A DNA stretch of 64,000 nucleotides from Heyndrickxia sporothermodurans (GCA_018333075.1 BORH01000002.1:62001-126000); one strand, 5' to 3'; positions 1-8,105 are shown, numbered from the stretch's first letter. Program-made: numbers and translations. Notes: generated from the sequence alone by a model not told the origin.

Positions 1-46
1 ACCAGTATAAACATGGATATAACAATAGAAAGATTTCAAAATATAT

Positions 47-80
47 GCTGATGAGTTAATGCAAACTCATCAGCTTTTTT
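47..80 (+). terminator. Rho-independent terminator
   Basis: Stem GCTGATGAGTT pairs with AACTCATCAGC and is followed by six T. It probably ends a plus-strand gene whose body lies left of the window. Confidence 0.85.
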
Positions 81-234
81 ATTATGGAGCACATGTAATA
101 TGATAGAAGATAATGGTCCAACTTTTTTACAGTTGGTATAACTTTAATCAAAACGATACAACTTTATTTATTATCAAGACCTAAATAATAAAGAGTTGAA
201 TGCTGTCATAGCCTACTCCTTATTTCATACAAAA

Positions 235-690
235 TCATAGCTCCATTGTCATATAAACACAATTCGGATCTTCATTATATTCAGCAAATGGTTTGCAATA
301 TTGGAAGCCAAAGCATTTATATAATCTTCTAGCGGGTTCGAAAGCATCCCTTGAACCTGTTTCCAAGCTTAATCTTCGGTAACCACGACTTTTCGCTGCC
401 ACAATAATGTGCTGAAGTAGTTGTTTCGCAACACCCTTTCGAAGGTGCATTGAAGATGTACGCATTGATTTAACTTCACCATGTTCGAGGTCGAGTTCTT
501 TCAATGCTCCACAACCAAGTAAATCTTTACCTTCCCATGCACTCCAAAATGTAATCTGAGGTTGTCTCAATTGTTCAAGAGTTAAGGCATGTACACTTTC
601 TGCCGGAGAGTTTAAATGCATGTCTTTAAGATGCTCTATCAACAAATTTTTAATATCATATCCTGTTAAATCATCTAGTCTAATATCCAA
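235..690 (-). CDS. GNAT N-acetyltransferase, YsnE-like
   Basis: Predicted acetyl-CoA-dependent N-acetyltransferase of 151 residues, cytoplasmic. The GNAT core is visible: a beta-bulge region ending in KSMRTSS, then the acetyl-CoA loop RKGVAKQLL (about residues 84-92) and the late motif ARRLYKCFGFQY. Segments such as TFWSAWEG and CGALKELD resemble Bacillus YsnE from memory of that family; YsnE has been linked to indole-acetic acid formation, which is not evidence of substrate here. A TTG start at 690 is chosen because AAAAGGGAG lies at a good distance upstream; the open frame extends further but has no ribosome site. Monocistronic. Confidence 0.8.
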   Translation of the reverse strand: MDIRLDDLTGYDIKNLLIEHLKDMHLNSPAESVHALTLEQLRQPQITFWSAWEGKDLLGCGALKELDLEHGEVKSMRTSSMHLRKGVAKQLLQHIIVAAKSRGYRRLSLETGSRDAFEPARRLYKCFGFQYCKPFAEYNEDPNCVYMTMEL

Positions 691-887
691 AAAAATCGCT
701 CCCTTTTCTAAGATTATAGTTGTATAAGAGCATAACAAAGTATAAACCACTTTATTATCTCAGCATAAAAATCAATTTTGAACATGAGTTTATTATTTTC
801 TAATGAAACGAAAGTTCGTTAGTTCAACGAGATAAGGAGATACTATGATCCTTACTCATTCTATATCCTATTCAATCTAAAAAGTTT

Positions 888-1319
888 CTAACTAAAATTT
901 AAATCTTTTTTTAAATAGTAATGATTAAATTCTCTTCCAACGTTATTTAAAGTACCAAACACTTGATAACCTTGTTTTTTATAAAAATCCAATGCTTGGA
1001 AGCTTAGTGTATCTACCTTTATAAAGTCACACTTTTGTTCTAAAGCTATCTTTTCTATCTCTACTAATAGTTTAGATCCATATCCCTCTTTACGTATATC
1101 CTCATCAATCATAAGGGTATGGATTTCTAACCAGTTCCAACAAATTTCGCCAAAAATACCACCACGTATATTGTTCTTTTCATCTTTTAGGAATAAATTA
1201 ATTTCTTGGTATCGTTCCCTTAAGTCCATTGCAAAATGTGCCAAGTTATATTTGTAAAGTTGATTATTAATATGATATTTATGATTATTATCTAGTTCTC
1301 TTGTGATATGTAAGTTCAA
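888..1319 (-). CDS. GNAT family N-acetyltransferase
   Basis: A second predicted acetyltransferase, 143 residues, not closely similar to its neighbour. The acetyl-CoA binding loop RKEGYGSKLL sits at about residues 76-85, preceded by the strand WLEIHTLMIDEDI, and the C-terminal ALDFYKKQGYQVFG is the usual GNAT tail motif. ATG is preceded by AAAGGAG with seven bases spacing. Substrate cannot be told from sequence. The gene lies directly beside the Tn3-type relic and may have travelled with accessory DNA; that is inference only. Confidence 0.8.
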   Translation of the reverse strand: MNLHITRELDNNHKYHINNQLYKYNLAHFAMDLRERYQEINLFLKDEKNNIRGGIFGEICWNWLEIHTLMIDEDIRKEGYGSKLLVEIEKIALEQKCDFIKVDTLSFQALDFYKKQGYQVFGTLNNVGREFNHYYLKKDLNFS

Positions 1320-1419
1320 TGTTGTTACTCCTTTTTTACTTTTTCTTTATGTATTCTTCAACAGGCTTTCAAATTCCTTTTTGTATTTAGCGTCCCTTAT
1401 GCTTCTCTTCTCTTTAATA

Positions 1420-1456
1420 GGGGTACTGTAGGAAAATGCGAATTTACAACGCTAAG
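1420..1456 (+). repeat. Left terminal inverted repeat of Tn3 family
   Basis: 37 bp starting GGGG and ending CTAAG, with the internal AGGAAAATGCG and TTTACAACGC blocks typical of Tn1546/TnXO1-type ends. Family assignment is from recall of those ends, not from a search. Confidence 0.7.
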
Positions 1457-1491
1457 CACATTTTCAAGACGATGACCCGTTTTTAACAACG

Positions 1492-1617
1492 TTACGAAAG
1501 TTCTAGTGGTCTTAAAGAATCTAATGAGACCATTTTCTCCGCATTAAAATGATATTTACCTAGTAAATTAATATGTTCCCAGCCTAAAGGTGACCGAATT
1601 TCTTTCAAATGATAGAT
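1492..1617 (-). pseudogene. tnpA: TnpA (Tn3-family transposase) C-terminal fragment
   Basis: About 41 codons matching the conserved C-terminus of Tn3-family transposases: SPLGWEHINLLGKY followed by SLRPL. The stop lies ~35 bp from the terminal repeat, the normal position of the tnpA 3' end. All catalytic domains are missing; upstream of about 1617 the frame runs antisense through the recombinase fragment and is no longer TnpA. Confidence 0.75.
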
Positions 1618-1828
1618 ACGAGAAATGATGAAAGAAAAACAACGTGCGGGAATAAAGTTAGCGAAACAAAAAGGAGTGTAAAGAAGAAGATTGAAGAAAT
1701 ACACGGATAAAGGTATAAATCATGCGATTGAATTACGGAAACATACCACTAAAACAGTGAAAGAAATATGCCAAATTACAGGAGTAAGTCAGGCTGCACT
1801 ATATCGTATATTAAAAGAACTTGAATAA
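1616..1828 (+). pseudogene. tnpR: TnpR serine recombinase C-terminal fragment
   Basis: Plus-strand frame beginning IREMMKEKQRAGIKLAKQKG, then a TAA stop at about 1679, then continuing in the same frame to LKKYTD and the DNA-binding helix-turn-helix VKEICQITGVSQAALYRILK. This is the end of the resolvase catalytic core plus the Hin-like HTH. The catalytic Ser region is absent. The in-frame stop replaces the usual GxYKGR linker. Confidence 0.75.
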
Positions 1829-1840
1829 AGTTCTTTTTTA
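1813..1840 (+). terminator. Terminator after recombinase fragment
   Basis: AAAAGAACTT pairs perfectly with AAGTTCTTTT around a six-base loop and is followed by TTAATT. It overlaps the last codons of the TnpR relic. Confidence 0.6.
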
Positions 1841-2052
1841 ATTTGTAATTAAATTCCAGAGTGGTACGTCACACCTATAATGTTTCCGTACCCCTACTAC
1901 AACAATACTTAACAAAGCAGAAGAATCAGGGTTCTATATTCCCTCCTTATTGTTTTTGAATATTTTTTTAAAAAATAATGCAATAGGGGTATGCGTAGCA
2001 ATGGAACCAAAACTTACAATTGTAGTTCTTAAATCCTATTCAACATAAAATG

Positions 2053-2084
2053 ACGCATTTCTTTTAAAGAAATACGCCTTTTTT
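2053..2084. terminator. Probable terminator
   Basis: GCATTTCTTT and AAAGAAATACGC form an imperfect stem followed by CTTTTTT. It lies downstream of the minus-strand MFS gene and could serve either direction. Confidence 0.45.
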
Positions 2085-2184
2085 GCTGAATATTTATCTT
2101 TTGTATTTTCTTTATGATTTTTAACTAAGAAACCCATTTATATGAAAGTCTTTCTACCTGAATGAATAGGAGGTACATGGTTCA

Positions 2185-2256
2185 ATGACTAAAGAAACCT
2201 ATTTGAATCGTATTATTACTGGTTTATTTCTTTTAAATTCGAAGACTTCTGTTTAG
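2185..2256 (+). other. Short plus-strand frame, possible truncated gene start
   Basis: ATGAATAGGAGG carries a strong ribosome site, followed at 2185 by ATG and 23 codons beginning MTKETYLNRIITG, which run into the 3' end of the convergent MFS gene and stop at 2256. It may be the remnant 5' end of a gene displaced by the MFS-ArsR module. No family is recognised. Confidence 0.25.
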
Positions 2257-3397
2257 AATTTGAATTGACAGCCATTAAAGAAGCAATGATAGCGATTAAA
2301 ACACCCAATGCACCAACCCAGGTTATGGAAGCAAGTGCTACTTTCTCTACAAAAATTCCACCTATTCCTGCACCTACAGCCATAGCTAATTGCATCATTG
2401 ACTGATTGATACCAAGCAATACACCTGATAATTCTGGCTCTATTGTAGCTAAGTTATATTGTTGCGTCGGACCTGTAGACCATGCCGCAAACGACCATAA
2501 TATTAGAATGACCAACACTCCAATAAATGAGTGGTTTACGAGTGATAGCAAAATCAGCATGATGATGTGTAATGCCATTCCACCAACCAGTGTAAAGGAC
2601 ACACCCCATCGGTCGGTACTATATCCCCCGAACTTCGATCCTACCAAACTTGCTATTCCAAATATAAGCAAAACTCCACTAAGTGAATTGTTGCTTATCC
2701 CTGAAATGGTAAGGAGGTATGGCGATAAATAGGTATACGCAATGGAATAACCCCCGAGCCAGAAAAAAGTAATAGATAGTCCAATCACAACTTTTCGTTT
2801 CCTCAAAAGAGATAACTGTTGAGATAAAGGAACAGGCTTATCCCTTTCAATATGTGGAAGAGTAAAAAATATAACCAGCATTGCTAATAATCCCAATAGA
2901 GCAATTCCACCAAATACAGATTTCCACTCAAATGCTTCTGCTGTCATTCTTCCAAGGGGAACACCAATAATTAACGAAGCTGTAAATCCCATGACTACAG
3001 TAGCGATGGCACTCCCCTGCTTCCCTTCTGATGCGATTTTGGCTGCAAATGTTAATGCGGTCACAACTACCATACCTGCTCCCATTGCCATAATTACTCG
3101 AGCTACAATAAACCAACCATAACCAGGTATGGCAAACGCCAAGATATTACCTATCACAAACAGACCAAGAGAATAAATCATTAATTTGCGTCTATCCATA
3201 CTTGATGTCAACGCCATAAGAATTGGTGTAAAAATAGCATATACCAGTGAAAATATCGTAATTAACTGGCCTGCAGCAGCTAAGGTTATCCCCAGTGTAT
3301 GTGCAATATTATCCAAAATACCGGAAATTATGTACTCTGAGGTTCCTACTAAAAAGCTGATAATGGCTAAAATATAAATTTTCCAAGTGTTAGACAT
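2216..3397 (-). CDS. MFS efflux transporter, DHA1/PbuE-like
   Basis: Predicted proton-driven exporter of 393 residues with twelve hydrophobic segments and a short polar C-tail. The N-terminal half shows the DHA1 pattern: EYIISGIL in TM1, AGQLITIFSLVYA in TM2, the loop MDRRKLM, and the TM4-TM5 region with GxxxGVPLGR. The overall pattern resembles the purine exporter PbuE and relatives, but the substrate is unknown. It lies downstream of an ArsR repressor on the same strand, with two matching operator copies in the 155-bp gap, so it is probably a repressor-controlled efflux gene. ATG is preceded by AGGAGTGAACG. Confidence 0.85.
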   Translation of the reverse strand: MSNTWKIYILAIISFLVGTSEYIISGILDNIAHTLGITLAAAGQLITIFSLVYAIFTPILMALTSSMDRRKLMIYSLGLFVIGNILAFAIPGYGWFIVARVIMAMGAGMVVVTALTFAAKIASEGKQGSAIATVVMGFTASLIIGVPLGRMTAEAFEWKSVFGGIALLGLLAMLVIFFTLPHIERDKPVPLSQQLSLLRKRKVVIGLSITFFWLGGYSIAYTYLSPYLLTISGISNNSLSGVLLIFGIASLVGSKFGGYSTDRWGVSFTLVGGMALHIIMLILLSLVNHSFIGVLVILILWSFAAWSTGPTQQYNLATIEPELSGVLLGINQSMMQLAMAVGAGIGGIFVEKVALASITWVGALGVLIAIIASLMAVNSNSKQKSSNLKEINQ

Positions 3398-3430
3398 AAT
3401 CGTTCACTCCTAATTTTTATACATTTCTAC

Positions 3431-3450
3431 ATATCGTAATATAACGATGT
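3431..3450. promoter_or_regulatory. ArsR operator copy 1
   Basis: Inverted repeat ATATCG-N8-CGATGT upstream of the MFS start. Its centre is 40 bp from that of copy 2, close to four helical turns. Confidence 0.65.
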
Positions 3451-3470
3451 GTTTGATTTTAAAAATAAAC

Positions 3471-3490
3471 AAATCGTAATATGTCGATAT
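3471..3490. promoter_or_regulatory. ArsR operator copy 2
   Basis: Inverted repeat AAATCG-N8-CGATAT, matching the copy in the arsR promoter in half-site and in spacing. Confidence 0.65.
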
Positions 3491-3500
3491 GTTTGTCGTA

Positions 3501-3528
3501 AAAATAAACATCTTAAGATGCTTATTTT
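3501..3528 (-). terminator. Possible terminator after arsR
   Basis: AATAA-CATCTTAAGATG-TTATT palindrome just downstream of arsR, followed on the minus strand by TTTTT. It would separate arsR from the MFS gene. Confidence 0.4.
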
Positions 3529-3552
3529 GTAGATTATAATGAATCCTCTTTA

Positions 3553-3855
3553 TCATATTTCTTTTTTTAGAAAATCAGCAATTTTCCTAACGGCATCTTC
3601 ATCTCTTTTGTAGTAAGTATACTTTCCTATTCGTACTGCCTTAATAAGACCTGCTCTTAAAAGTATAGTTAGATATTGGGAAGCAGTTGATTGCGTCATT
3701 TTCAATTTATCTGTTATTTGACTAACACAAACCCCTGTTGTACTCATATCAATCCCTTCATGGGGTTTAAAATGACGTTCAGGCTCCTTCAGCCATTGCA
3801 AAATTTGCAACCTTGATTCATTTGATAGGGCTTTGAAGATTTCAATTGGTTCCAT
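3553..3855 (-). CDS. ArsR-family HTH repressor
   Basis: 100-residue winged-helix repressor. The N-terminus IEIFKALSNESRLQILQWL is the canonical ArsR helix, followed by the recognition helix region SQITDKLKMTQSTASQYLTI (about 45-64) and the wing VRIGKYTYYKRDE. A Cys in GVCVSQ could take part in sensing, but the CxC metal motif of true arsenic sensors is absent. There is no Shine-Dalgarno before the ATG; a near-consensus promoter places the transcript start at or next to the A of ATG, so the message may be leaderless. Probably autoregulated and controls the downstream exporter. Confidence 0.88.
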   Translation of the reverse strand: MEPIEIFKALSNESRLQILQWLKEPERHFKPHEGIDMSTTGVCVSQITDKLKMTQSTASQYLTILLRAGLIKAVRIGKYTYYKRDEDAVRKIADFLKKEI

Positions 3856-3862
3856 ACAACAA

Positions 3863-3892
3863 ATTATATATCGTGATATTTCGATATGTCAA
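3863..3892 (-). promoter_or_regulatory. arsR promoter with embedded operator
   Basis: On the minus strand TTGACA (3887-3892) and TATAAT (3863-3868) are separated by 18 bp. The spacer is almost exactly the operator ATATCG-N8-CGATAT (3868-3887), so bound repressor would occlude polymerase. Only seven bases separate the -10 box from the ATG. Confidence 0.75.
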
Positions 3893-4214
3893 TATATTTA
3901 ATTCCTAAAAAATGTTCTACACAAAATTTGGATTATATTCCTATCCTTATTCTCTAAATATTCATTTTTTAACATAACTGGGCATAAAACTGGATATTAG
4001 GGGTTCCTATGCTGAAAACTGAGTCTTTTTCAATTATTCAATACTTTTTGACCTTTAGTATAAATATCATTTGTTCCTATTAAAGAACTAGATTATTTTA
4101 TTTAGTTTTATCCATTGTAATTCACTTTGATTTGAGCCATGATAATTGTCTTCTATTATAATAAGGCATACAAAAAACTTCCAAGCAATAAATTGGTAGA
4201 AATTGTAAATAATG
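3893..4214. other. Intergenic, no feature seen
   Basis: AT-rich spacer between the arsR promoter and the DUF421 gene. No gene, RNA or clear terminator was recognised. Confidence 0.5.
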
Positions 4215-4928
4215 CTATGATTTATTTTTAACTGAAGGAGTAACATGGTCATTATAAACATCAAAGTACAATTGACCATTTGTAGCTTTTACAGCATAAA
4301 AAATATTAGCTTTAGTCAACCCTCTCTTAGATAGTTCATCTAATAACCATTCGATTGTTAGCCCATTATTCTCCATATTACTGGTTAATATGGTCCCTTC
4401 CATAATGAGTTCAATAGGAAAATGATTTTTATCGCTAAATAAAATACCCAAATCTTTTTTAGTCAAAGAGCGATATTCGGGTTTCTTTAAAATCGATATA
4501 GCACCATTAGGCTCGATGATAGCGTTTTGCACTTCTTGAATATTAAAAATATCTTTCTGCCGTAATTCGTGATTTAGCGTATCCATTGTAAAACGATTCC
4601 GTTTGAGATTCTTTTCTAGAACCTTACCATTTTCGATAATTACAGTTGGTTTACCTGCCAACCATTTTCGTGCTTTTCTGCTTTTCAATGCAATAATCGC
4701 AAATATAAATGCAATGAAAAAAAATGTGATCATTGCGGTAGCTACATGCCAGGCTTCATTATGAATATTAAAAGCTAGATTTGCTGTAATTGAACCAAAG
4801 GTTGCGGCAGCTATAAAATGATAGGAAGTAATTCGTGAGATGGTTTGTTTCCCTAGAAAAAATGTAATAACCATAAACAGAAAAAAAGCAAAAATCGTTC
4901 TCATCACAATTATTATAAATTCAGACAT
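4215..4928 (-). CDS. DUF421 (YetF/YrbG-type) membrane protein
   Basis: 237-residue protein with three N-terminal membrane segments (about 1-80) and a soluble C-terminal part. The signature of DUF421 is visible: FFLGKQTISRITSYHFIAAA after TM1, GSITANL at TM2, KPTVIIENG at the start of the soluble domain, LNHELRQKDIF and the ELIMEGTI segment. Related Bacillus proteins (YetF, YdfR, YkjA) are membrane proteins of uncertain function, some linked to spores. The start at 4928 is preferred over the upstream in-frame start because TTGGAGAG lies at normal spacing. Confidence 0.85.
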   Translation of the reverse strand: MSEFIIIVMRTIFAFFLFMVITFFLGKQTISRITSYHFIAAATFGSITANLAFNIHNEAWHVATAMITFFFIAFIFAIIALKSRKARKWLAGKPTVIIENGKVLEKNLKRNRFTMDTLNHELRQKDIFNIQEVQNAIIEPNGAISILKKPEYRSLTKKDLGILFSDKNHFPIELIMEGTILTSNMENNGLTIEWLLDELSKRGLTKANIFYAVKATNGQLYFDVYNDHVTPSVKNKS

Positions 4929-5102
4929 AACCGATCTCTCCAAGAACACTTATTAATAGTAGTTAATATTTACATAATTAGCTAACAGAATTCACAAATA
5001 GCCCCTTTATGATTTAATAAAAATTTTTTGAATATTCATTGTTAACCTCTTATCATTGCAGTAAAATGAAAACAATACGATGAATGAAGGTGGGACTATG
5101 CC

Positions 5103-5375
5103 ATGCCTAAATTACTTATATTGCTGCGAAAGGTTATCGGAATACTACTCCTGCTGCTAATTTTGTTTTCATTAATTTTTCATAAATTCCAATTTGTATT
5201 AGCGATTTGTCGAATTACTTTATCCATATATAATGGAGCCGAGAGCATCCGTTGTTTTAAAAACAAAAAAAGAAAACGTGGAGTTTTTCATCTCGTCATT
5301 TCAATGGGTTTTTTGCTAATCTTTCTATTTGATACGAAAATAGAACTTATTAAAGAAGAGTGGAAAAATCTATAA
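5103..5375 (+). CDS. Small membrane protein, DUF3953-like
   Basis: 90 residues with hydrophobic segments at about 8-40 and 62-77 separated by a very basic loop KNKKRKRG. The pattern of paired helices around a GAES-type turn resembles DUF3953/YczI-like small proteins, but the resemblance is weak. A GAAGGTGG ribosome site lies upstream. Monocistronic; function unknown. Confidence 0.6.
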   Translation: MPKLLILLRKVIGILLLLLILFSLIFHKFQFVLAICRITLSIYNGAESIRCFKNKKRKRGVFHLVISMGFLLIFLFDTKIELIKEEWKNL

Positions 5376-5558
5376 TAAGAAATACCCTCTTTAAAGCATA
5401 ATACGTTTATAAAAAAGAGTTGTTGATAGATGTTTTTTTGATTGATCTTGTTTTTACAAATTAGAATAATTATTTCTACATAATTTTTTATCTTTACTAC
5501 TCAAGAAAAGTATCTGATTTTCCATTGTGTATAATTTGTTTCAATTCCTCTTCTTCCA

Positions 5559-5780
5559 CTAATTTAACTTCTCTACTATTTTTTCAGCCTGATAAGATAA
5601 ATATTGATCATAACCTACTAACAAAATGTTGGCATTTTTTATATCCCCATAAAGCATTAATTCAAATAATCTTGTTAATTTAATTTTTTCATTTAATGAA
5701 ATAATTTTTTCATTATATAAGTTGTTTATGATTTTTGATATTTTATTAAATTGTTTAAATGAAATCTGATATAGCTTCAC
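5559..5780 (-). CDS. Hypothetical small protein
   Basis: 73 residues, GTG start with GGGAG nine bases upstream. Lysine- and isoleucine-rich, predicted helical and soluble, with a central stretch KLTRLFELMLYGDIKNANIL. No family recognised and no operon partner. The ribosome site and clean reading frame favour a real gene over chance. Confidence 0.5.
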   Translation of the reverse strand: MKLYQISFKQFNKISKIINNLYNEKIISLNEKIKLTRLFELMLYGDIKNANILLVGYDQYLSYQAEKIVEKLN

Positions 5781-6413
5781 CCTTATATTCTCCCGAATGA
5801 CAAAATAATTATTTTATAAGTATATGTAGACGATCTATACAATTTCTCTCACTCCTCATTCATTTTATCGGAATTAAATGATCAGATTATAGAAGAAATT
5901 ATATGATTCTTTGTAAAAAACTTAATATCACAATCAATAAAGATATGCTGTTCAGCAATGCTATATTTATTTTCATATGTAAATGTAGCAATACATGAGC
6001 ATCCTAGTAATAATTATCCTTTTTTATAACAAGTTTAATAAACTTGTTACCTGTTTGAAAATACTGAAGGAGCTAGGAATCGTTTCTTTAATAAGAATAA
6101 TATTTTAAGTTATACATGTTTAGACTCCTACTTTTATATGCTTTCCAATGAAAAAACCCCTAATTAGAGGTTTTTTCATTTTAAGTTCTTATTTTTGTGA
6201 AATTAAATCGAAAAGATTCCGCGATTTTGTGTTTAAGTATTAACAGCAAATACGTAAATCAGCTTATAACATACATTTTAAGAATAAACTTAAATAAAAA
6301 AGAAAGATCTAAATAATACAATGACTTAATAATTAATGTTAAAATATTTAGCAATATGAATGATACGAATTATTTTGTATATATAGGACAATAGGTAGAT
6401 AGGAGGGTTTATT
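5781..6413. other. Long intergenic region before mgtC
   Basis: 633 bp, very AT-rich, holding one strong bidirectional terminator (6149-6176). A 37-codon plus-strand frame at 5996 lacks a ribosome site and was not called. No riboswitch-like structure was recognised upstream of the MgtC-family gene. Confidence 0.5.
6149..6176. terminator. Bidirectional terminator
   Basis: AAAAAACCCCTAAT-TAGAGGTTTTTT: GC core of the stem flanked by A and T runs. No adjacent gene end matches it closely, so it may be left over from a lost gene. Confidence 0.7.
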
Positions 6414-7076
6414 ATGATATTAAGCTGTATTATTCGGTTAATTCTATCGGGTCTATTAGGTGCACTAATTGGATTAGAACGAGAATTCCGATCTAAGGAA
6501 GCAGGGTTTAGAACACATTTTTTAGTGGCAGTTGGAAGTGCGTTAATTATGTTAGTTTCTAAATATGGTTTTTCAGATATACTTATTGATCATAATGTAG
6601 AATTAGATCCTAGTAGGATTGCCGCTCAAGTTGTAAGTGGAATTGGCTTTTTGGGTGCAGGCACAATTATTATTCATAAACAATTTGTGCGTGGATTAAC
6701 AACAGCAGCAGGCATATGGGCAACCTCTGGAATTGGCTTAACAATCGGTTCTGGTATGTATACAGTTGGAATTAGTGCAACGATTTTGGTTTTTATAGGT
6801 TTGGAAATATTAAATAAATTTTTTAAAAACACAACTAGCCACATGCTTACTATAGAAATTCACTCGGAGTCAAAAGAATCCATCAAATCCTCATTAGACT
6901 TGATAAAATCGAAAAATATTGAAGTCATAGCCTACGAATGCAAGGAACAAAAAAAAGAAAACGATATTATATATTGTCTGGATATTAGAGGAAAAGTTAA
7001 AACGGAGGAAAACAAAGAAGATATTTATAGTGAAGTTCAAGACTTTGAAAATATTAAATCAATAAGAATAGAATGA
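6414..7076 (+). CDS. mgtC: MgtC/SapB-family membrane protein
   Basis: 220 residues with four to five membrane helices and a C-terminal ACT-like soluble domain (about 145-220). The family signature is clear: GLLGALIGLEREF, GFRTHFLVAVGSALIML, RIAAQVVSGIGFLGAGTI and GLTTAAGIWATSGIGLTIG. Relatives modulate magnesium homeostasis or ATP synthase in enterobacteria and mycobacteria; the role in Bacillaceae is not settled. AGGAGGG lies six bases before the ATG. Confidence 0.88.
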   Translation: MILSCIIRLILSGLLGALIGLEREFRSKEAGFRTHFLVAVGSALIMLVSKYGFSDILIDHNVELDPSRIAAQVVSGIGFLGAGTIIIHKQFVRGLTTAAGIWATSGIGLTIGSGMYTVGISATILVFIGLEILNKFFKNTTSHMLTIEIHSESKESIKSSLDLIKSKNIEVIAYECKEQKKENDIIYCLDIRGKVKTEENKEDIYSEVQDFENIKSIRIE

Positions 7077-7099
7077 ATTTATTCTTTATTGATTATCAT

Positions 7100-7140
7100 A
7101 AAAAAGCTGAATCACAAAAAAATATGATTCAGCTTTTTTT
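7100..7140. terminator. Bidirectional terminator
   Basis: AAAAAAGCTGAATCA pairs with TGATTCAGCTTTTTTT. It separates the convergent mgtC-like and YitT-family genes. Confidence 0.9.
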
Positions 7141-7948
7141 AATTTCGATGGAACGATCCCATTACTTCAGTTGTTTCCGTAATATTAACAAAAGCATTAG
7201 GATCGATTTCTTTAATCAATTCTTTTATCTCTGTCAATTGATAACGAGTTATAACAGTCATTAATATTTTTCTACCTTGTCCAGAATATGCTCCTTCCCC
7301 ATCAATTAAAGTGATCCCTCGATATACATTTGAAAGCAGCTTTTCCTTCATCTCATTTCCTTTAGAGGTTACGATCATCAGCGTCAGTTTTATATGCTTC
7401 GTATGAACCATATCCACAACTTTTCCTGTTGCATAAATGGCAACCATTGTATTTAAAGCTGCATCCCAGCCGAAAATAAAACCAGAAATTAATACTACTA
7501 CACCATTCATAGCAGAAAGAAGAGCACCTAAAGGAAAATCCTTTTTCTTATTTAATAGCATAGCCAAAATATCAAATCCACCGGAAGAAGCGGACACTCG
7601 AAAAATGAGTCCGACGCCTATTCCAGTAAGGACACCACCGAATAAAGAAGATAAAATAGGCTCGGTAGAAATCTGTTTTATCGGTACAATATATAATCCA
7701 AGCGAAATAATAACAACAGATAGAATAGTATAAAGAATAAAACGTTTTCCAAGTTTAAACACACCAATAATTAGTAAAGGTAAATTCAGCAAAAAATTTA
7801 AAACTCCTGTATTAAATGGAGTAATTAATCCAAGCATAATGGCAATTCCACTTAACCCACTGCTTAATATTTCATGGGGAATGAGAAAAAGGTTATATGC
7901 CACACTAACGAGTAATGATCCTATGATAATGGTTATGATTCTGTTCAT
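7139..7948 (-). CDS. YitT-family membrane protein (DUF161/DUF2179)
   Basis: 269 residues: five to six N-terminal membrane helices with the repeated family motif (GLSGIAIML, then SSGGFDILAMLL), the segment FIFGWDAALNTMVAIYATGK, and a C-terminal DUF2179 domain (about 185-269) containing VYRGITLIDGEGAYSGQGRK and FVNITETTEVMG. Members YitT, YpjC, YqfU and YvjA are multi-copy paralogues in Bacillus without firm function. AAAAGGGG lies upstream of the ATG. Confidence 0.9.
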   Translation of the reverse strand: MNRIITIIIGSLLVSVAYNLFLIPHEILSSGLSGIAIMLGLITPFNTGVLNFLLNLPLLIIGVFKLGKRFILYTILSVVIISLGLYIVPIKQISTEPILSSLFGGVLTGIGVGLIFRVSASSGGFDILAMLLNKKKDFPLGALLSAMNGVVVLISGFIFGWDAALNTMVAIYATGKVVDMVHTKHIKLTLMIVTSKGNEMKEKLLSNVYRGITLIDGEGAYSGQGRKILMTVITRYQLTEIKELIKEIDPNAFVNITETTEVMGSFHRN

Positions 7949-8105
7949 TTCTTTTCCCCTTTTAATCTATACTAGTGAAATAATTATAGTAGAGAAATGA
8001 AGAAACAAAAAAATAAAAGTTTTTTTGAAATATTCCATTCAATTATCATTTCTAAGATTAATTTCATCTTTTAGAGAAACAATATACTTGGAGGTGAAAA
8101 ATCAT

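Larger units (their letters stand above)
1415..1899. mobile_element. Internally deleted Tn3-family transposon relic
   Basis: A 475-bp scar. The left end (1420-1456) is a recognisable Tn3-family terminal repeat of the Tn1546 kind, beginning GGGGTACTG and ending CAACGCTAAG. Next to it, on the minus strand, lies the last ~40 codons of a TnpA transposase, then on the plus strand the last ~70 codons of a TnpR-type serine recombinase. The right end is a degenerate repeat ending TTTCCGTACCCC at 1894. The flanking pentamers TAATA (1415-1419) and TACTA (1895-1899) could be a decayed target duplication. The element cannot move by itself. Confidence 0.7.

Noticed and set aside
5996-6109. 37-codon plus-strand frame starting MSILVIIILFYN
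   Set aside because: No ribosome site, no conservation argument, and AT-rich DNA easily produces hydrophobic frames.
7990-8105. Sigma-G promoter for sspO
   Set aside because: GAAATA and CATTTCT are present but about 14 bp apart, too short for sigma-G; the promoter was called only for sspP.
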